Source of the DNA: Vicingus sp036171675 | GTDB lineage: Bacteria > Bacteroidota > Bacteroidia > Flavobacteriales_E > Vicingaceae | Direction: 5' to 3' | DNA: 64,000 nucleotides | NCBI GenBank assembly: GCA_036171675.1 | Contig: JAVHRO010000080.1 | Span: 28,807 to 92,806 of the forward strand | Shown here: in pieces, positions 7,396 to 15,469 of the stretch | How positions within the stretch are numbered: the stretch's first letter is position 1 | How the letters are laid out: each line of letters begins with the position of its first letter | The notes under the pieces: model-generated | The model's database searches: none | The model's input: only the letters and a program-made list of their open reading frames with translations | What the model was told of the DNA's origin: nothing | Program-made: the position numbers and the translations under genes

Positions 7396-8739
7396 ATGAG
7401 CACAACAAAAAATTTAAAATTCGAAACATTACAATTGCATGCAGGTCACGATGTTGACCAAACAACCAATTCAAGAGCAGTTCCAATTTATCAAACTGCT
7501 TCTTACACGTTTAACAGTGCCGAACATGCTGCCAATTTATTTGGATTAAAAGAGTTCGGAAACATATACACCCGTATTGGAAACCCCACTACCGACGTGT
7601 TTGAAAAACGTATTGCAGCGTTAGAAGGAGGTGTGGCAGCTTTGGCAACATCGTCAGGACAAGCAGCACAATTTTTAGCCTTAAACAATATTTTACAGGC
7701 TGGCGATAACTTTGTAACCTCTCCATTTTTATATGGCGGAACTTACAACCAGTTTAAAGTGGCTTTTAAACGATTAGGTGTTGAATCTCGTTTTGCAAAA
7801 TCGGACAAACTAGAAGATTTTGAAAAACTCATCGACCAAAATACCAAAGCGTTGTATTTAGAAACCATCGGAAATCCGGGCTTTAATATTCCTGATTTTG
7901 ATGCCATTATTGCCTTAGCCAAAAAATATGACATTCCTGTGGTGGTTGACAATACCTTTGGTGCAGGAGGTTATTTATTCCGACCTATCGAGCATGGTGC
8001 AACTATTGTCGTGGCTTCGGCAACCAAATGGATTGGCGGACACGGAACTACCATAGGCGGTGTAATTGTTGATGGTGGAAACTACAACTGGGGAAATGGA
8101 AAATATCCTCAATTTACCGAACCAAGCGAAGGTTATCATGGATTAAAATTCTGGGATGTTTTTGGAACCGATGGTCCTTTTGGCAACATAGCTTTTATAA
8201 TTAGAGCAAGAGTGGAAGGGTTGAGAGATTTCGGAACAGCATTATCACCATTTAATTCTTTTCAATTGATTCAAGGCTTAGAAACACTTTCTTTACGAGT
8301 TGAACGCCATGTAGAGAATGCATTGAATTTGGCAACTTGGTTAGAAAATCATCCACAAGTGGAAAAAGTGAACTATCCAGGATTGGCTTCTTCGCCATAC
8401 TACACGTTAGCCAAAAAATACCTGAAAAATGGTTTTGGTGGAGTGTTGAGTTTTGAACTAAAAGGCAGCAAAGAAAATGCCATCAAATTTATCGATTCGT
8501 TAGAATTGGTGAGCCATTTGGCGAATGTTGGTGATGCTAAAACTTTAATTATTCAACCATCGGCAACAACACATCAACAATTAAGTATTGATGAACAATT
8601 GGCTGCCGGAGTTACCCCAAACTTGCTAAGAGTTTCTGTTGGAATTGAAAACATTTTGGACATCAAAGCCGATTTTGAACAAGCCTTTAAAAAAGTGGCT
8701 ATAGCTTCAATAGCAACATCAGAAACCATTTTAAATTAA
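7396..8739 (+). CDS. metY: O-acetylhomoserine sulfhydrylase MetY
   Basis: This PLP enzyme joins O-acetylhomoserine with sulfide to make homocysteine (members may also act on O-acetylserine). The 447-residue protein is a Cys/Met-metabolism PLP-family member: substrate-side motifs NSRAVPIYQTASY and YTRIGNPT, VVDNTFGAGG, and the PLP lysine Lys211 in SATKWIGGHGT. The long insertion after the lysine and the length near 430-450 fit the MetY subgroup rather than cystathionine synthase. It is the first large gene after the SAM riboswitch and sits 3 bp before metX, whose product is its substrate. Confidence 0.95.
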   Translation: MSTTKNLKFETLQLHAGHDVDQTTNSRAVPIYQTASYTFNSAEHAANLFGLKEFGNIYTRIGNPTTDVFEKRIAALEGGVAALATSSGQAAQFLALNNILQAGDNFVTSPFLYGGTYNQFKVAFKRLGVESRFAKSDKLEDFEKLIDQNTKALYLETIGNPGFNIPDFDAIIALAKKYDIPVVVDNTFGAGGYLFRPIEHGATIVVASATKWIGGHGTTIGGVIVDGGNYNWGNGKYPQFTEPSEGYHGLKFWDVFGTDGPFGNIAFIIRARVEGLRDFGTALSPFNSFQLIQGLETLSLRVERHVENALNLATWLENHPQVEKVNYPGLASSPYYTLAKKYLKNGFGGVLSFELKGSKENAIKFIDSLELVSHLANVGDAKTLIIQPSATTHQQLSIDEQLAAGVTPNLLRVSVGIENILDIKADFEQAFKKVAIASIATSETILN

Positions 8740-8742
8740 ACC

Positions 8743-9792
8743 ATGAACACTCAACAGTTTAAATACAACAACAAATTTCAATTGGAATCGGGAAGAACAC
8801 TTCCTGAATTCCAATTGGGATTTACTACATTGGGCAAACTAAATGCTGCAAAAGATAATGTCATTTGGATTACTCATGCGTTAACAGCCAACTCCAATCC
8901 TGAAGAATGGTGGAATGGTTTAGTGGGCAAGGGAAAGTTTTTTAATCCTGAACAACATTTTATTGTTTGTGCCAATATGTTGGGGTCGCCTTATGGTTCA
9001 ACCAATCCTTTATCGGTAAACCCGCAAACAGGAAATAAGTATTATCATCATTTTCCAACACTCACCATTCGAGATATTGTAAATGCCTTTGAGTTACTGC
9101 GTCAATATTTGGGAATTATCAAAATCAATACGTTGGTAGGTGGTTCATTGGGCGGACAACAAGCTTTAGAGTGGGCAATACAACAACCTGAATTAATAGA
9201 AAACCTGTTTTTAATTGCCACCAATGCCCAACATTCGCCATGGGGAATTGCTTTTAACGAAAGTCAGCGTTTGGCGATAAAAGCCGACAGAACATGGTTT
9301 TCATACAGTGATGATGCCGGAATAAAAGGTTTAAAGGCTGCCCGGGCAATTGCTTTGTTGAGTTATAGAAACTACCAAACCTATCAAATTTCACAAGAAG
9401 ATTTGGAAGAAAAAACAGATGATTTCAATGCTGCTTCTTACCAAAATTACCAAGGCGAAAAATTGGTAAATCGGTTTAATGCTTATTCATATTGGCAGTT
9501 GTCAAAAGCAATGGATAGCCACCATGTGGGACGAAACAGAGGGAGTATTGTTCAAGCATTAAATTTAATACAAGCAAACACGTTGGTAGTCGCAATTGAG
9601 TCTGATGTGTTGTTTCCTGTTTCTGAGTCGGTTACGTTGAAAGAAAATATCAAAAATAGTGAGTTGAAAATTATAGATTCGCTTTACGGACACGATGGAT
9701 TTCTATTAGAAACCGAACAATTAAAAAACATTTTTGAAAATTTTTACATCACCAAAAAACTAAAAAAAGAAATTTATGAGTACACCGACTAA
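8743..9792 (+). CDS. metX: Homoserine O-acetyltransferase MetX
   Basis: MetX activates homoserine with acetyl-CoA, giving O-acetylhomoserine for MetY. The 349-residue alpha/beta hydrolase has the nucleophile elbow GGSLGGQQ (Ser135), the family stretch GSPYGSTNPLSVNP, an acid in ESDVLFP and the catalytic His in GHDGFLLE. The 3' end overlaps hom by 17 bp, indicating translational coupling. Whether the acyl donor is acetyl- or succinyl-CoA cannot be proven from sequence; MetX with MetY strongly favours acetyl. Confidence 0.94.
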   Translation: MNTQQFKYNNKFQLESGRTLPEFQLGFTTLGKLNAAKDNVIWITHALTANSNPEEWWNGLVGKGKFFNPEQHFIVCANMLGSPYGSTNPLSVNPQTGNKYYHHFPTLTIRDIVNAFELLRQYLGIIKINTLVGGSLGGQQALEWAIQQPELIENLFLIATNAQHSPWGIAFNESQRLAIKADRTWFSYSDDAGIKGLKAARAIALLSYRNYQTYQISQEDLEEKTDDFNAASYQNYQGEKLVNRFNAYSYWQLSKAMDSHHVGRNRGSIVQALNLIQANTLVVAIESDVLFPVSESVTLKENIKNSELKIIDSLYGHDGFLLETEQLKNIFENFYITKKLKKEIYEYTD

Positions 9793-10993
9793 AAACATAG
9801 GGCTTATAGGGTTTGGCACAGTTGGAAATGGGTTCTACAACTATTTAGTACAAAACAACGAAGACAAGCAATTGGCAACCGTAGTTATAAAAAATGCATC
9901 GAAAAGTAGAATACCTGATACGTTGAATTTTACAACCGATGTAAATGAAGTTTATAAAAACAAAGAAATAAACACCGTTGTAGAATTAATCAGCGATGAT
10001 AAAGAGGCATTCAACATCGTAAAAAAAGCCTTATTACAAGGCAAAAGTGTAGTTTCGGCAAACAAAAAAATGATTGCTCACCATTTGGAAGAGTTGGTGG
10101 AATTGGAGCAACAATTCGGCGGTAAATTTTTATACGAAGGAGCTGTTGCTGGTAGTATTCCCATCCTAAAAATCATTAACGAACACTATGCTTTTGATGA
10201 AATTACCGAAATACGTGGCATTTTAAACGGAACATCCAACTACATTTTAACTCAACTTTTCGAGAAAGGAATGGATTATAAGGAAGCATTAAAACAAGCT
10301 CAAGAAGCTGGATTTGCAGAGGTTAATCCAGCATCAGATGTAGAAGGTTATGATGCACTTTATAAGTTGTTAATTTTAGCTGCTCATGCTTTTGGTAAAT
10401 TTATTTTACCCGAAAAAGTATTAGCTATTGGTATCAACAATATAAAACCAGTTGATATTACTTTTGCTAAAAGGAATAATTTAACCATTAAATTGTTAGG
10501 TTCTGTCAAAAACATAAACAATAAACTTACCTTAAGTGTTATCTCAACTTTTGTTGATGAAAGTGACGAATTATACCCTATTAAAAATGAATACAATGCA
10601 GTTGAAGTAATTTCTAAAAACTTAGGTTCTCAATTGTATAAAGGTAAAGGTGCCGGGTGCTTACCTACAGGGCATGTGGTTTATACCGATTATAAATCTA
10701 TTGAAAGTGCAAAATATACTTATAAAAATACCTCATCGGGAAAACGAATAAAACACGAAACCAATCAAACTATTTGGTTGTATTCTGATAAGATTGCACT
10801 TTTAGAGAACTATTTAGATGATGTTGTTTTCTTTGGTGGTTCTCAAGGTTATGGCAACATTAAAATTGCCGATTTAATAAAAACAAAAAATTTAATACAT
10901 ATTCACAATATTTCAATCGTTGCAATACCTGAAAAAATAGTAAAAAAGTTAACTTTGAACATTAAAAATATTGAGCTAATAGAATATGTTTAA
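9776..10993 (+). CDS. hom: Homoserine dehydrogenase
   Basis: This enzyme reduces aspartate semialdehyde to homoserine, the precursor consumed by MetX. The 405-residue protein has an N-terminal Rossmann motif GFGTVG (residues 12-17), VVSANKKM, LNGTSNYILTQL, and AGFAEVNPASDVEGYDA, which matches the substrate-site signature (A/G)xAxxDPxxDxxG with Asn in place of the first Asp. GKGAGCLPTG closes the catalytic core; no fused aspartokinase is present. Bases unlike the usual FADPSxDV motif are a mild oddity. It starts inside metX and is 30 bp upstream of cysH. Confidence 0.92.
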   Translation: MSTPTKNIGLIGFGTVGNGFYNYLVQNNEDKQLATVVIKNASKSRIPDTLNFTTDVNEVYKNKEINTVVELISDDKEAFNIVKKALLQGKSVVSANKKMIAHHLEELVELEQQFGGKFLYEGAVAGSIPILKIINEHYAFDEITEIRGILNGTSNYILTQLFEKGMDYKEALKQAQEAGFAEVNPASDVEGYDALYKLLILAAHAFGKFILPEKVLAIGINNIKPVDITFAKRNNLTIKLLGSVKNINNKLTLSVISTFVDESDELYPIKNEYNAVEVISKNLGSQLYKGKGAGCLPTGHVVYTDYKSIESAKYTYKNTSSGKRIKHETNQTIWLYSDKIALLENYLDDVVFFGGSQGYGNIKIADLIKTKNLIHIHNISIVAIPEKIVKKLTLNIKNIELIEYV

Positions 10994-11023
10994 AATGGCT
11001 TTTTTGTTTTATTACGGTGCAAT

Positions 11024-11710
11024 ATGATTAATAAGGTTAAAAGAATTGTTTCGGAAGCTGAAATAGAGTTGTTAAATATTAAATACAAAAAACTATCGGT
11101 AGAAGAGCGTGTGGAGGAATTGTATAACGATTTTGAGGCAAAAGAAATTATGTTAACCTCTTCATTTGCGGCTACATCAGCGTTTTTATTGCATGTTTTT
11201 TCTAAAATTAATTCAACCCAAAAAATTTATTTCATCAACACAGGTTACCATTTTAAAGACACCTTAGCGTACAAAGAACAATTGATTAGACTGTATCAAT
11301 TAAATGTAGAAGATGTTTCTGCTGAAAAATGGGAACACGAATTTACTACCAAAGATGAAACGTGGAAAAAAGATCCAGACATGTGCTGTTCAATTAATAA
11401 AGTAAAACCATTGGAATTAATAAAGGAGCGATATACCGTTTGGGTTTCTGGTTTGATGGAATGGCAAAGCGACCATAGAGCCACTTTAGATATTTTTGAA
11501 GACCGTGGGGGAATATTAAAATTTTATCCATTACTGGATGTAACTAAACAAAAAAGAGAAGAATATATCAAAAAAAACAATCTACCATTTCATCCATTAA
11601 TTTCGAAAGGATATTCATCAATTGGTTGTAAACACTGCACAATCCCAGGTGATGATAGAGAAGGAAGATGGAACAATAACCCCAAAACAGAATGTGGGCT
11701 ACACTTATAA
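11024..11710 (+). CDS. cysH: APS/PAPS reductase CysH, [4Fe-4S] type
   Basis: CysH reduces APS (or PAPS) to sulfite with thioredoxin. The 228-residue protein carries all four cluster cysteines of the assimilatory APS-reductase type, Cys121-Cys122 and Cys202-x-x-Cys205, plus the C-terminal catalytic ECGLH with Cys224. The P-loop-like SSFAATSAFLLH and the INTGYHF segment fit the family. The cluster motif argues for APS as substrate, making CysC unnecessary for sulfite formation. It is the last gene of the riboswitch operon, 30 bp after hom, linking sulfate reduction to methionine control. Confidence 0.93.
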   Translation: MINKVKRIVSEAEIELLNIKYKKLSVEERVEELYNDFEAKEIMLTSSFAATSAFLLHVFSKINSTQKIYFINTGYHFKDTLAYKEQLIRLYQLNVEDVSAEKWEHEFTTKDETWKKDPDMCCSINKVKPLELIKERYTVWVSGLMEWQSDHRATLDIFEDRGGILKFYPLLDVTKQKREEYIKKNNLPFHPLISKGYSSIGCKHCTIPGDDREGRWNNNPKTECGLHL

Positions 11711-11740
11711 TAGCCACACCATAAATTAAAATACCTTACA

Positions 11741-11956
11741 TTATTCAACAGGAAGTTTAACTTGAATCTTATTCAGTTGCTTGGTTTGGTTATTGATTGC
11801 TTTTGGTGTTGGTGTTGGCGCAACTTCTTTGGTTTTTTCAGTTTGAGTTGCTTTCTCGGACGATGTGCTAGTGGCTGAAGGTGTTGATGTTTGAGCCGTT
11901 TTGCAACTTGTAAAAGCTAATAACACAAGAGCTAATAAACTTACATTTTTAATCAT
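11741..11956 (-). CDS. Small Thr/Pro-rich lipoprotein
   Basis: A 71-residue hypothetical protein with a lipoprotein signal peptide: MIKN, a hydrophobic stretch, then the lipobox AFTSC with the acylated Cys at about residue 18. The mature part is almost all Thr, Ser, Pro, Lys and Gln, so it is probably unstructured. It lies 30 bp after and converges with cysH, and 30 bp downstream of the permease gene on the same strand. Function unknown. Confidence 0.6.
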   Translation of the reverse strand: MIKNVSLLALVLLAFTSCKTAQTSTPSATSTSSEKATQTEKTKEVAPTPTPKAINNQTKQLNKIQVKLPVE

Positions 11957-11986
11957 AACATTTAATTTTTGGTAAAGTTAAACTTA

Positions 11987-13195
11987 TTATAAATATTTTC
12001 TGGTTAAAACTTTTACTGGAAACCAAGACGCAATAATTCCAATACAAATTACAATTAATGAAATGCTAGCAAAATCAATAAATTTAAGTTCCATCGGATA
12101 AAAATCTACAATTCCGCCATTAAGCCTCAATAAACCAAACGTCATTTGTAACCAGCACAGCAACGCACCAATAATCATTCCAGAAAATGCTCCTAACAAG
12201 TTGATGAGCATTCCTTCGGCAAAAAATAGTCGTCTGATTAGCCTATTATTAGCACCCATCGTTTTTAAAATCCAAACATCTTCTTTTTTATCGAGAATTA
12301 ACATGGTTAAAGAACCAATAATATTGAATGACGCAATTACCAAAATAAAAGAAAGGATTAAAAATGTAATCCATTTTTCTGTTTCGTTGGTCTTAAAAAC
12401 CAATTCATTTAACTCGTGACGATTTTGAATGCGGAAGTTTTTTCCAAGAATTTTATGTAAATCGTTGGTCATATTTTTCCAATTGCTATTGGGTTTTAGC
12501 TGCAATTCTATTGATGAGACTTGATTAGGTTTGTTTAGCAATTCTCTAACAAATGCTAATGAGCCTACCACATACTTGGTGTCGAAATCGGGGCTTATTG
12601 AAAAAACTCCCGATGGGCTAGCATATTTTCGGTTAAATTCGTCGGTTGGTATTAGCGATTTTTGATTGCCTTTTTTTGGGATAATTACACTAACATCTTC
12701 TAAAGCATTGGAATTAATAAATAACGACAAATTGTTGGCAATTCCATAACCAAAAAGCAAAAAATGCTTGGTTTCGGTATCCGATTGGTATTGACCATCA
12801 ACCATAAGCGAATCTAACCCTGTAATTTTAAAAAATTGGGGCTCAACACCTTTTAACGTTGCAACAGTTTGCTTTTCGCCGTATTTAAATAGCGCTACAT
12901 CTTCAATATTTTCTGTTAAAAAGGCAATATCTTTAATGGTCAAAACCTTATTTTTTGGGAATGTTGACACATCAAAAGTTTTTCCAACTAATGCAGTGAT
13001 TTTTATATCAGGGTCGAATGATGCGTAGAGTTTTTCTACTAAAGTTTGTAGTCCGTTAAATGCTGATAATACTATGACCAATGCCATGGTGGCGACGCCA
13101 ATTCCACTTACCGAAATCCAAGATATAATATTAATTACATTGTGCGATTTTTTTGAAATCAGGTATCGTTTGGCTATGTAAAATGGTAGGTTCAC
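11987..13195 (-). CDS. ABC transporter permease, LolE/FtsX family
   Basis: A 402-residue inner-membrane permease of the MacB/LolC-LolE/FtsX type. It has an N-terminal membrane helix in VSGIGVATMALVIVLSAFNG, a large periplasmic domain (about 50-270) and three C-terminal helices. LolCE moves lipoproteins from the inner to the outer membrane with an ATPase partner (LolD), which is not encoded here. Start ATG gives the typical MNLPFYIAKRYLISKK beginning. It is downstream of rbfA, an arrangement I recall in other Bacteroidota. Exact cargo is inferred from family only. Confidence 0.82.
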   Translation of the reverse strand: MNLPFYIAKRYLISKKSHNVINIISWISVSGIGVATMALVIVLSAFNGLQTLVEKLYASFDPDIKITALVGKTFDVSTFPKNKVLTIKDIAFLTENIEDVALFKYGEKQTVATLKGVEPQFFKITGLDSLMVDGQYQSDTETKHFLLFGYGIANNLSLFINSNALEDVSVIIPKKGNQKSLIPTDEFNRKYASPSGVFSISPDFDTKYVVGSLAFVRELLNKPNQVSSIELQLKPNSNWKNMTNDLHKILGKNFRIQNRHELNELVFKTNETEKWITFLILSFILVIASFNIIGSLTMLILDKKEDVWILKTMGANNRLIRRLFFAEGMLINLLGAFSGMIIGALLCWLQMTFGLLRLNGGIVDFYPMELKFIDFASISLIVICIGIIASWFPVKVLTRKYL

Positions 13196-13226
13196 AGTTT
13201 ATCAGTTGTCAGTTCACAGTTAGCAG

Positions 13227-13262
13227 TCTTCAAACTTCTGACTTCGGTCTTCTGACTTCCAG
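13227..13262. repeat. Dispersed CTTCGGTCTTCTGAC-type repeat
   Basis: The short gap between rbfA and the permease gene is filled with tandem near-copies of CTTCTGACTTC and CTTCGGTCTTC. The same family occurs at 7173-7199 inside the leader ORF and, reversed, at 59187-59222. No coding function is likely. Confidence 0.65.
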
Positions 13263-13266
13263 CTTT

Positions 13267-13608
13267 TCATAAATCTTTCATAGCTTCTTCTAAAGCTTCA
13301 GCATAATCTATAGAATCGTCTAAATAGAAAGCCACTTCAGGAGTAATTCGCAATTGGTTTTTTATTCTGTTGCCCAATGCACCACGAACCAATTTTGATT
13401 GTGCATTAGCAGATTTTATGCACTCCATAGGGTCTAATGCACCAAAAACACTTAAATACACTTTAGCAAAACTAAAATCTGGCGACACCCTTACTACTGT
13501 TACACTTACCATAGTGCCTGGAAACCAATTGGTACTATTTTGTTGAAAAATAGTACTCAACTCTTTTTGCAACAATCGGGCAACCTTGTTTTGTCTTACT
13601 GTACTCAT
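13267..13608 (-). CDS. rbfA: 30S ribosome-binding factor RbfA
   Basis: RbfA binds the 30S subunit and helps 16S rRNA maturation and cold adaptation. The 113-residue length and the sequence (RQNKVARLLQKELSTIFQQ at the N-terminus, VTVVRVSPDFSFAKVYLSVFG in the middle, LRITPEVAFYLDDSIDYAEALEEAM at the end) match the single KH-fold family. It lies between hflX and the LolE-like permease on the same strand. Confidence 0.95.
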   Translation of the reverse strand: MSTVRQNKVARLLQKELSTIFQQNSTNWFPGTMVSVTVVRVSPDFSFAKVYLSVFGALDPMECIKSANAQSKLVRGALGNRIKNQLRITPEVAFYLDDSIDYAEALEEAMKDL

Positions 13609-13635
13609 GCAACAAAGATATGAAATACACTTGAG

Positions 13636-14832
13636 TTAATACAACAACTCGTTGGGGTAAATTCTAAGATGGGTTTTTTTTATGTTGTTGTACAACACTT
13701 CTTTTAACTCGTCGATATTAATTTTTTTAAAAGCCGAAATATACACGGTAGGATGCGTGTTTTTACTCATCCACATTTTTTTTAAATCGTCGAGTGAATA
13801 ATTTTCTTTAGTCACCGGCGATAGGTCGTCTGCATCTTTTTTGTTATAGGTAAAAGCGTCAATTTTATTAAACACCATAATTATGGGCTTATCTAAGGCC
13901 TTTAATTCGCCCAATGTTTCATTTACCACATTAATTTGGTCTTCAAAATTGGGATGAGAAATATCTACAACATGAACTAAAACATCAGCTTCTCCTACCT
14001 CGTCAAGTGTCGATTTAAACGATTCCACCAAATGATGAGGCAATTTCCTGATAAACCCAACGGTATCGGTTAACAAAAAAGGCAAATTATCTATTACTAC
14101 TTTTCGAATAGTGGTATCGAGCGTTGCAAATAATTTGTTCTCTGCAAATACGTCAGATTTGCTCAACATATTCATAATAGTAGATTTACCCACATTGGTA
14201 TATCCTACCAAAGCTACCCGAACCATTTGGGTACGTTGTTTTCGTTGTATAGATTTTTGACGGTCAATATCTTTAAGCTTTTCCTTAAGTAATGCTATTT
14301 TGGTTAAAATAATTCGTCTATCCGTTTCAATCTGTGTTTCACCAGGACCACGCAGCCCAATACCACCTTTTTGTCGTTCTAAGTGAGTCCACATCCTCGT
14401 TAAACGAGGTAATAAATATTGGCATTGAGCTAATTCAACTTGGGTACGAGCATTTGATGTTTGTGCTCTACTAGCAAAAATATCAAGAATTAAACTACTC
14501 CTATCCAACACTTTAATGTCTAAAACGCGTTCAATATTTCTAGCTTGCGAAGGCGATAATTCATCATCAAAAATAATAACATGAACCTCGTTTTCTTGGG
14601 TATAAGTTAAAATCTCATCCAGCTTTCCCTTGCCTACAAAGGTTTTTGGATCGGGGTATTCTAATTTTTGAGTAAATCGTTTAACTTCTATTGCGCCAGC
14701 TGTTTCAGCCAAAAAAGCCAATTCATCCAGATATTCTTTTAATTGAATAGCATCTTGATTTTTAGTAACAACACCTACTAAAACAGCTCTTTCCTGAATG
14801 GCCTCGTTAGTTATATGAAGTTTGTCTTTCAT
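13636..14832 (-). CDS. hflX: GTPase HflX
   Basis: HflX is a ribosome-associated GTPase that splits stalled or heat-damaged 70S ribosomes. The 398-residue protein has the N-terminal HflX domain with the GPGETQIE motif (about 162-169), a coiled-coil linker, and the G domain: G1 GYTNVGKST at 210-218, G2 FATLDTT, G3 DTVGFI and G4 NKID. It ends 27 bp before rbfA, so the two ribosome-linked genes are likely cotranscribed. Confidence 0.95.
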   Translation of the reverse strand: MKDKLHITNEAIQERAVLVGVVTKNQDAIQLKEYLDELAFLAETAGAIEVKRFTQKLEYPDPKTFVGKGKLDEILTYTQENEVHVIIFDDELSPSQARNIERVLDIKVLDRSSLILDIFASRAQTSNARTQVELAQCQYLLPRLTRMWTHLERQKGGIGLRGPGETQIETDRRIILTKIALLKEKLKDIDRQKSIQRKQRTQMVRVALVGYTNVGKSTIMNMLSKSDVFAENKLFATLDTTIRKVVIDNLPFLLTDTVGFIRKLPHHLVESFKSTLDEVGEADVLVHVVDISHPNFEDQINVVNETLGELKALDKPIIMVFNKIDAFTYNKKDADDLSPVTKENYSLDDLKKMWMSKNTHPTVYISAFKKINIDELKEVLYNNIKKTHLRIYPNELLY

Positions 14833-14884
14833 GGTTTATTGACTAATACATTAATTGTTTGGCACGAAATACACCAATTATAAT

Positions 14885-15325
14885 TTAATACATTCCTGCG
14901 CCCAAGATGGTTGGTTTTATTAAGCCTGCCCACAAAATTAACACAAATGCTATGGTATAGAATATAGCACTTTTCTTAAATTTTATTTCGCTCGTTTCAG
15001 CTTTTTTAGATAAAACTCTGCCTAGCGTAATCAGCACAATAGCAATCAACATAGTAAAACCATGTTCAACTACCCAAAATCGAAGGGTGGCGTCTTTCAT
15101 AGCCACTGCCATTCCAACAATTTTAGGGCTAACAAAATAAATAATTACACCAAAAACAAATTGCAAATGAGTTACACTTAATAATATTAAAGCGATTAAG
15201 TTATCATTTTTAGAATATTCCTTTTTTCCAAACCAACCACTAAAAGATTTTATTATAGCAATTACAAGAAAAATGACAACCAACCATCTAAATCCAGCAT
15301 GAAGATGTAAAAACGCATTATACAT
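14885..15325 (-). CDS. Four-to-five-helix membrane protein, cytochrome-b-like
   Basis: A 146-residue protein with four clear hydrophobic helices (about 12-28, 44-65, 90-106, 122-140) and histidines at the membrane edges (His8, His10, one in the second helix VTHLQF and one in VEHGFTML). Proteins of this pattern in Bacteroidota are often labelled cytochrome B because of the paired His residues, but heme binding is not shown here. Located upstream of hflX on the same strand; no defined role. Confidence 0.6.
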   Translation of the reverse strand: MYNAFLHLHAGFRWLVVIFLVIAIIKSFSGWFGKKEYSKNDNLIALILLSVTHLQFVFGVIIYFVSPKIVGMAVAMKDATLRFWVVEHGFTMLIAIVLITLGRVLSKKAETSEIKFKKSAIFYTIAFVLILWAGLIKPTILGAGMY

Positions 15326-15469
15326 AGTTAAATATTTTTAGTTCGACCACAAAATTAATTAAAAACAAGTGGATAATGGATAGTCTAAAAATAATTAGCT
15401 AAAACATTAAAATACCAACTTTGTATAAACTTAAAACGGTATTTTTGAATCAACGTTAATTCCAACCCA

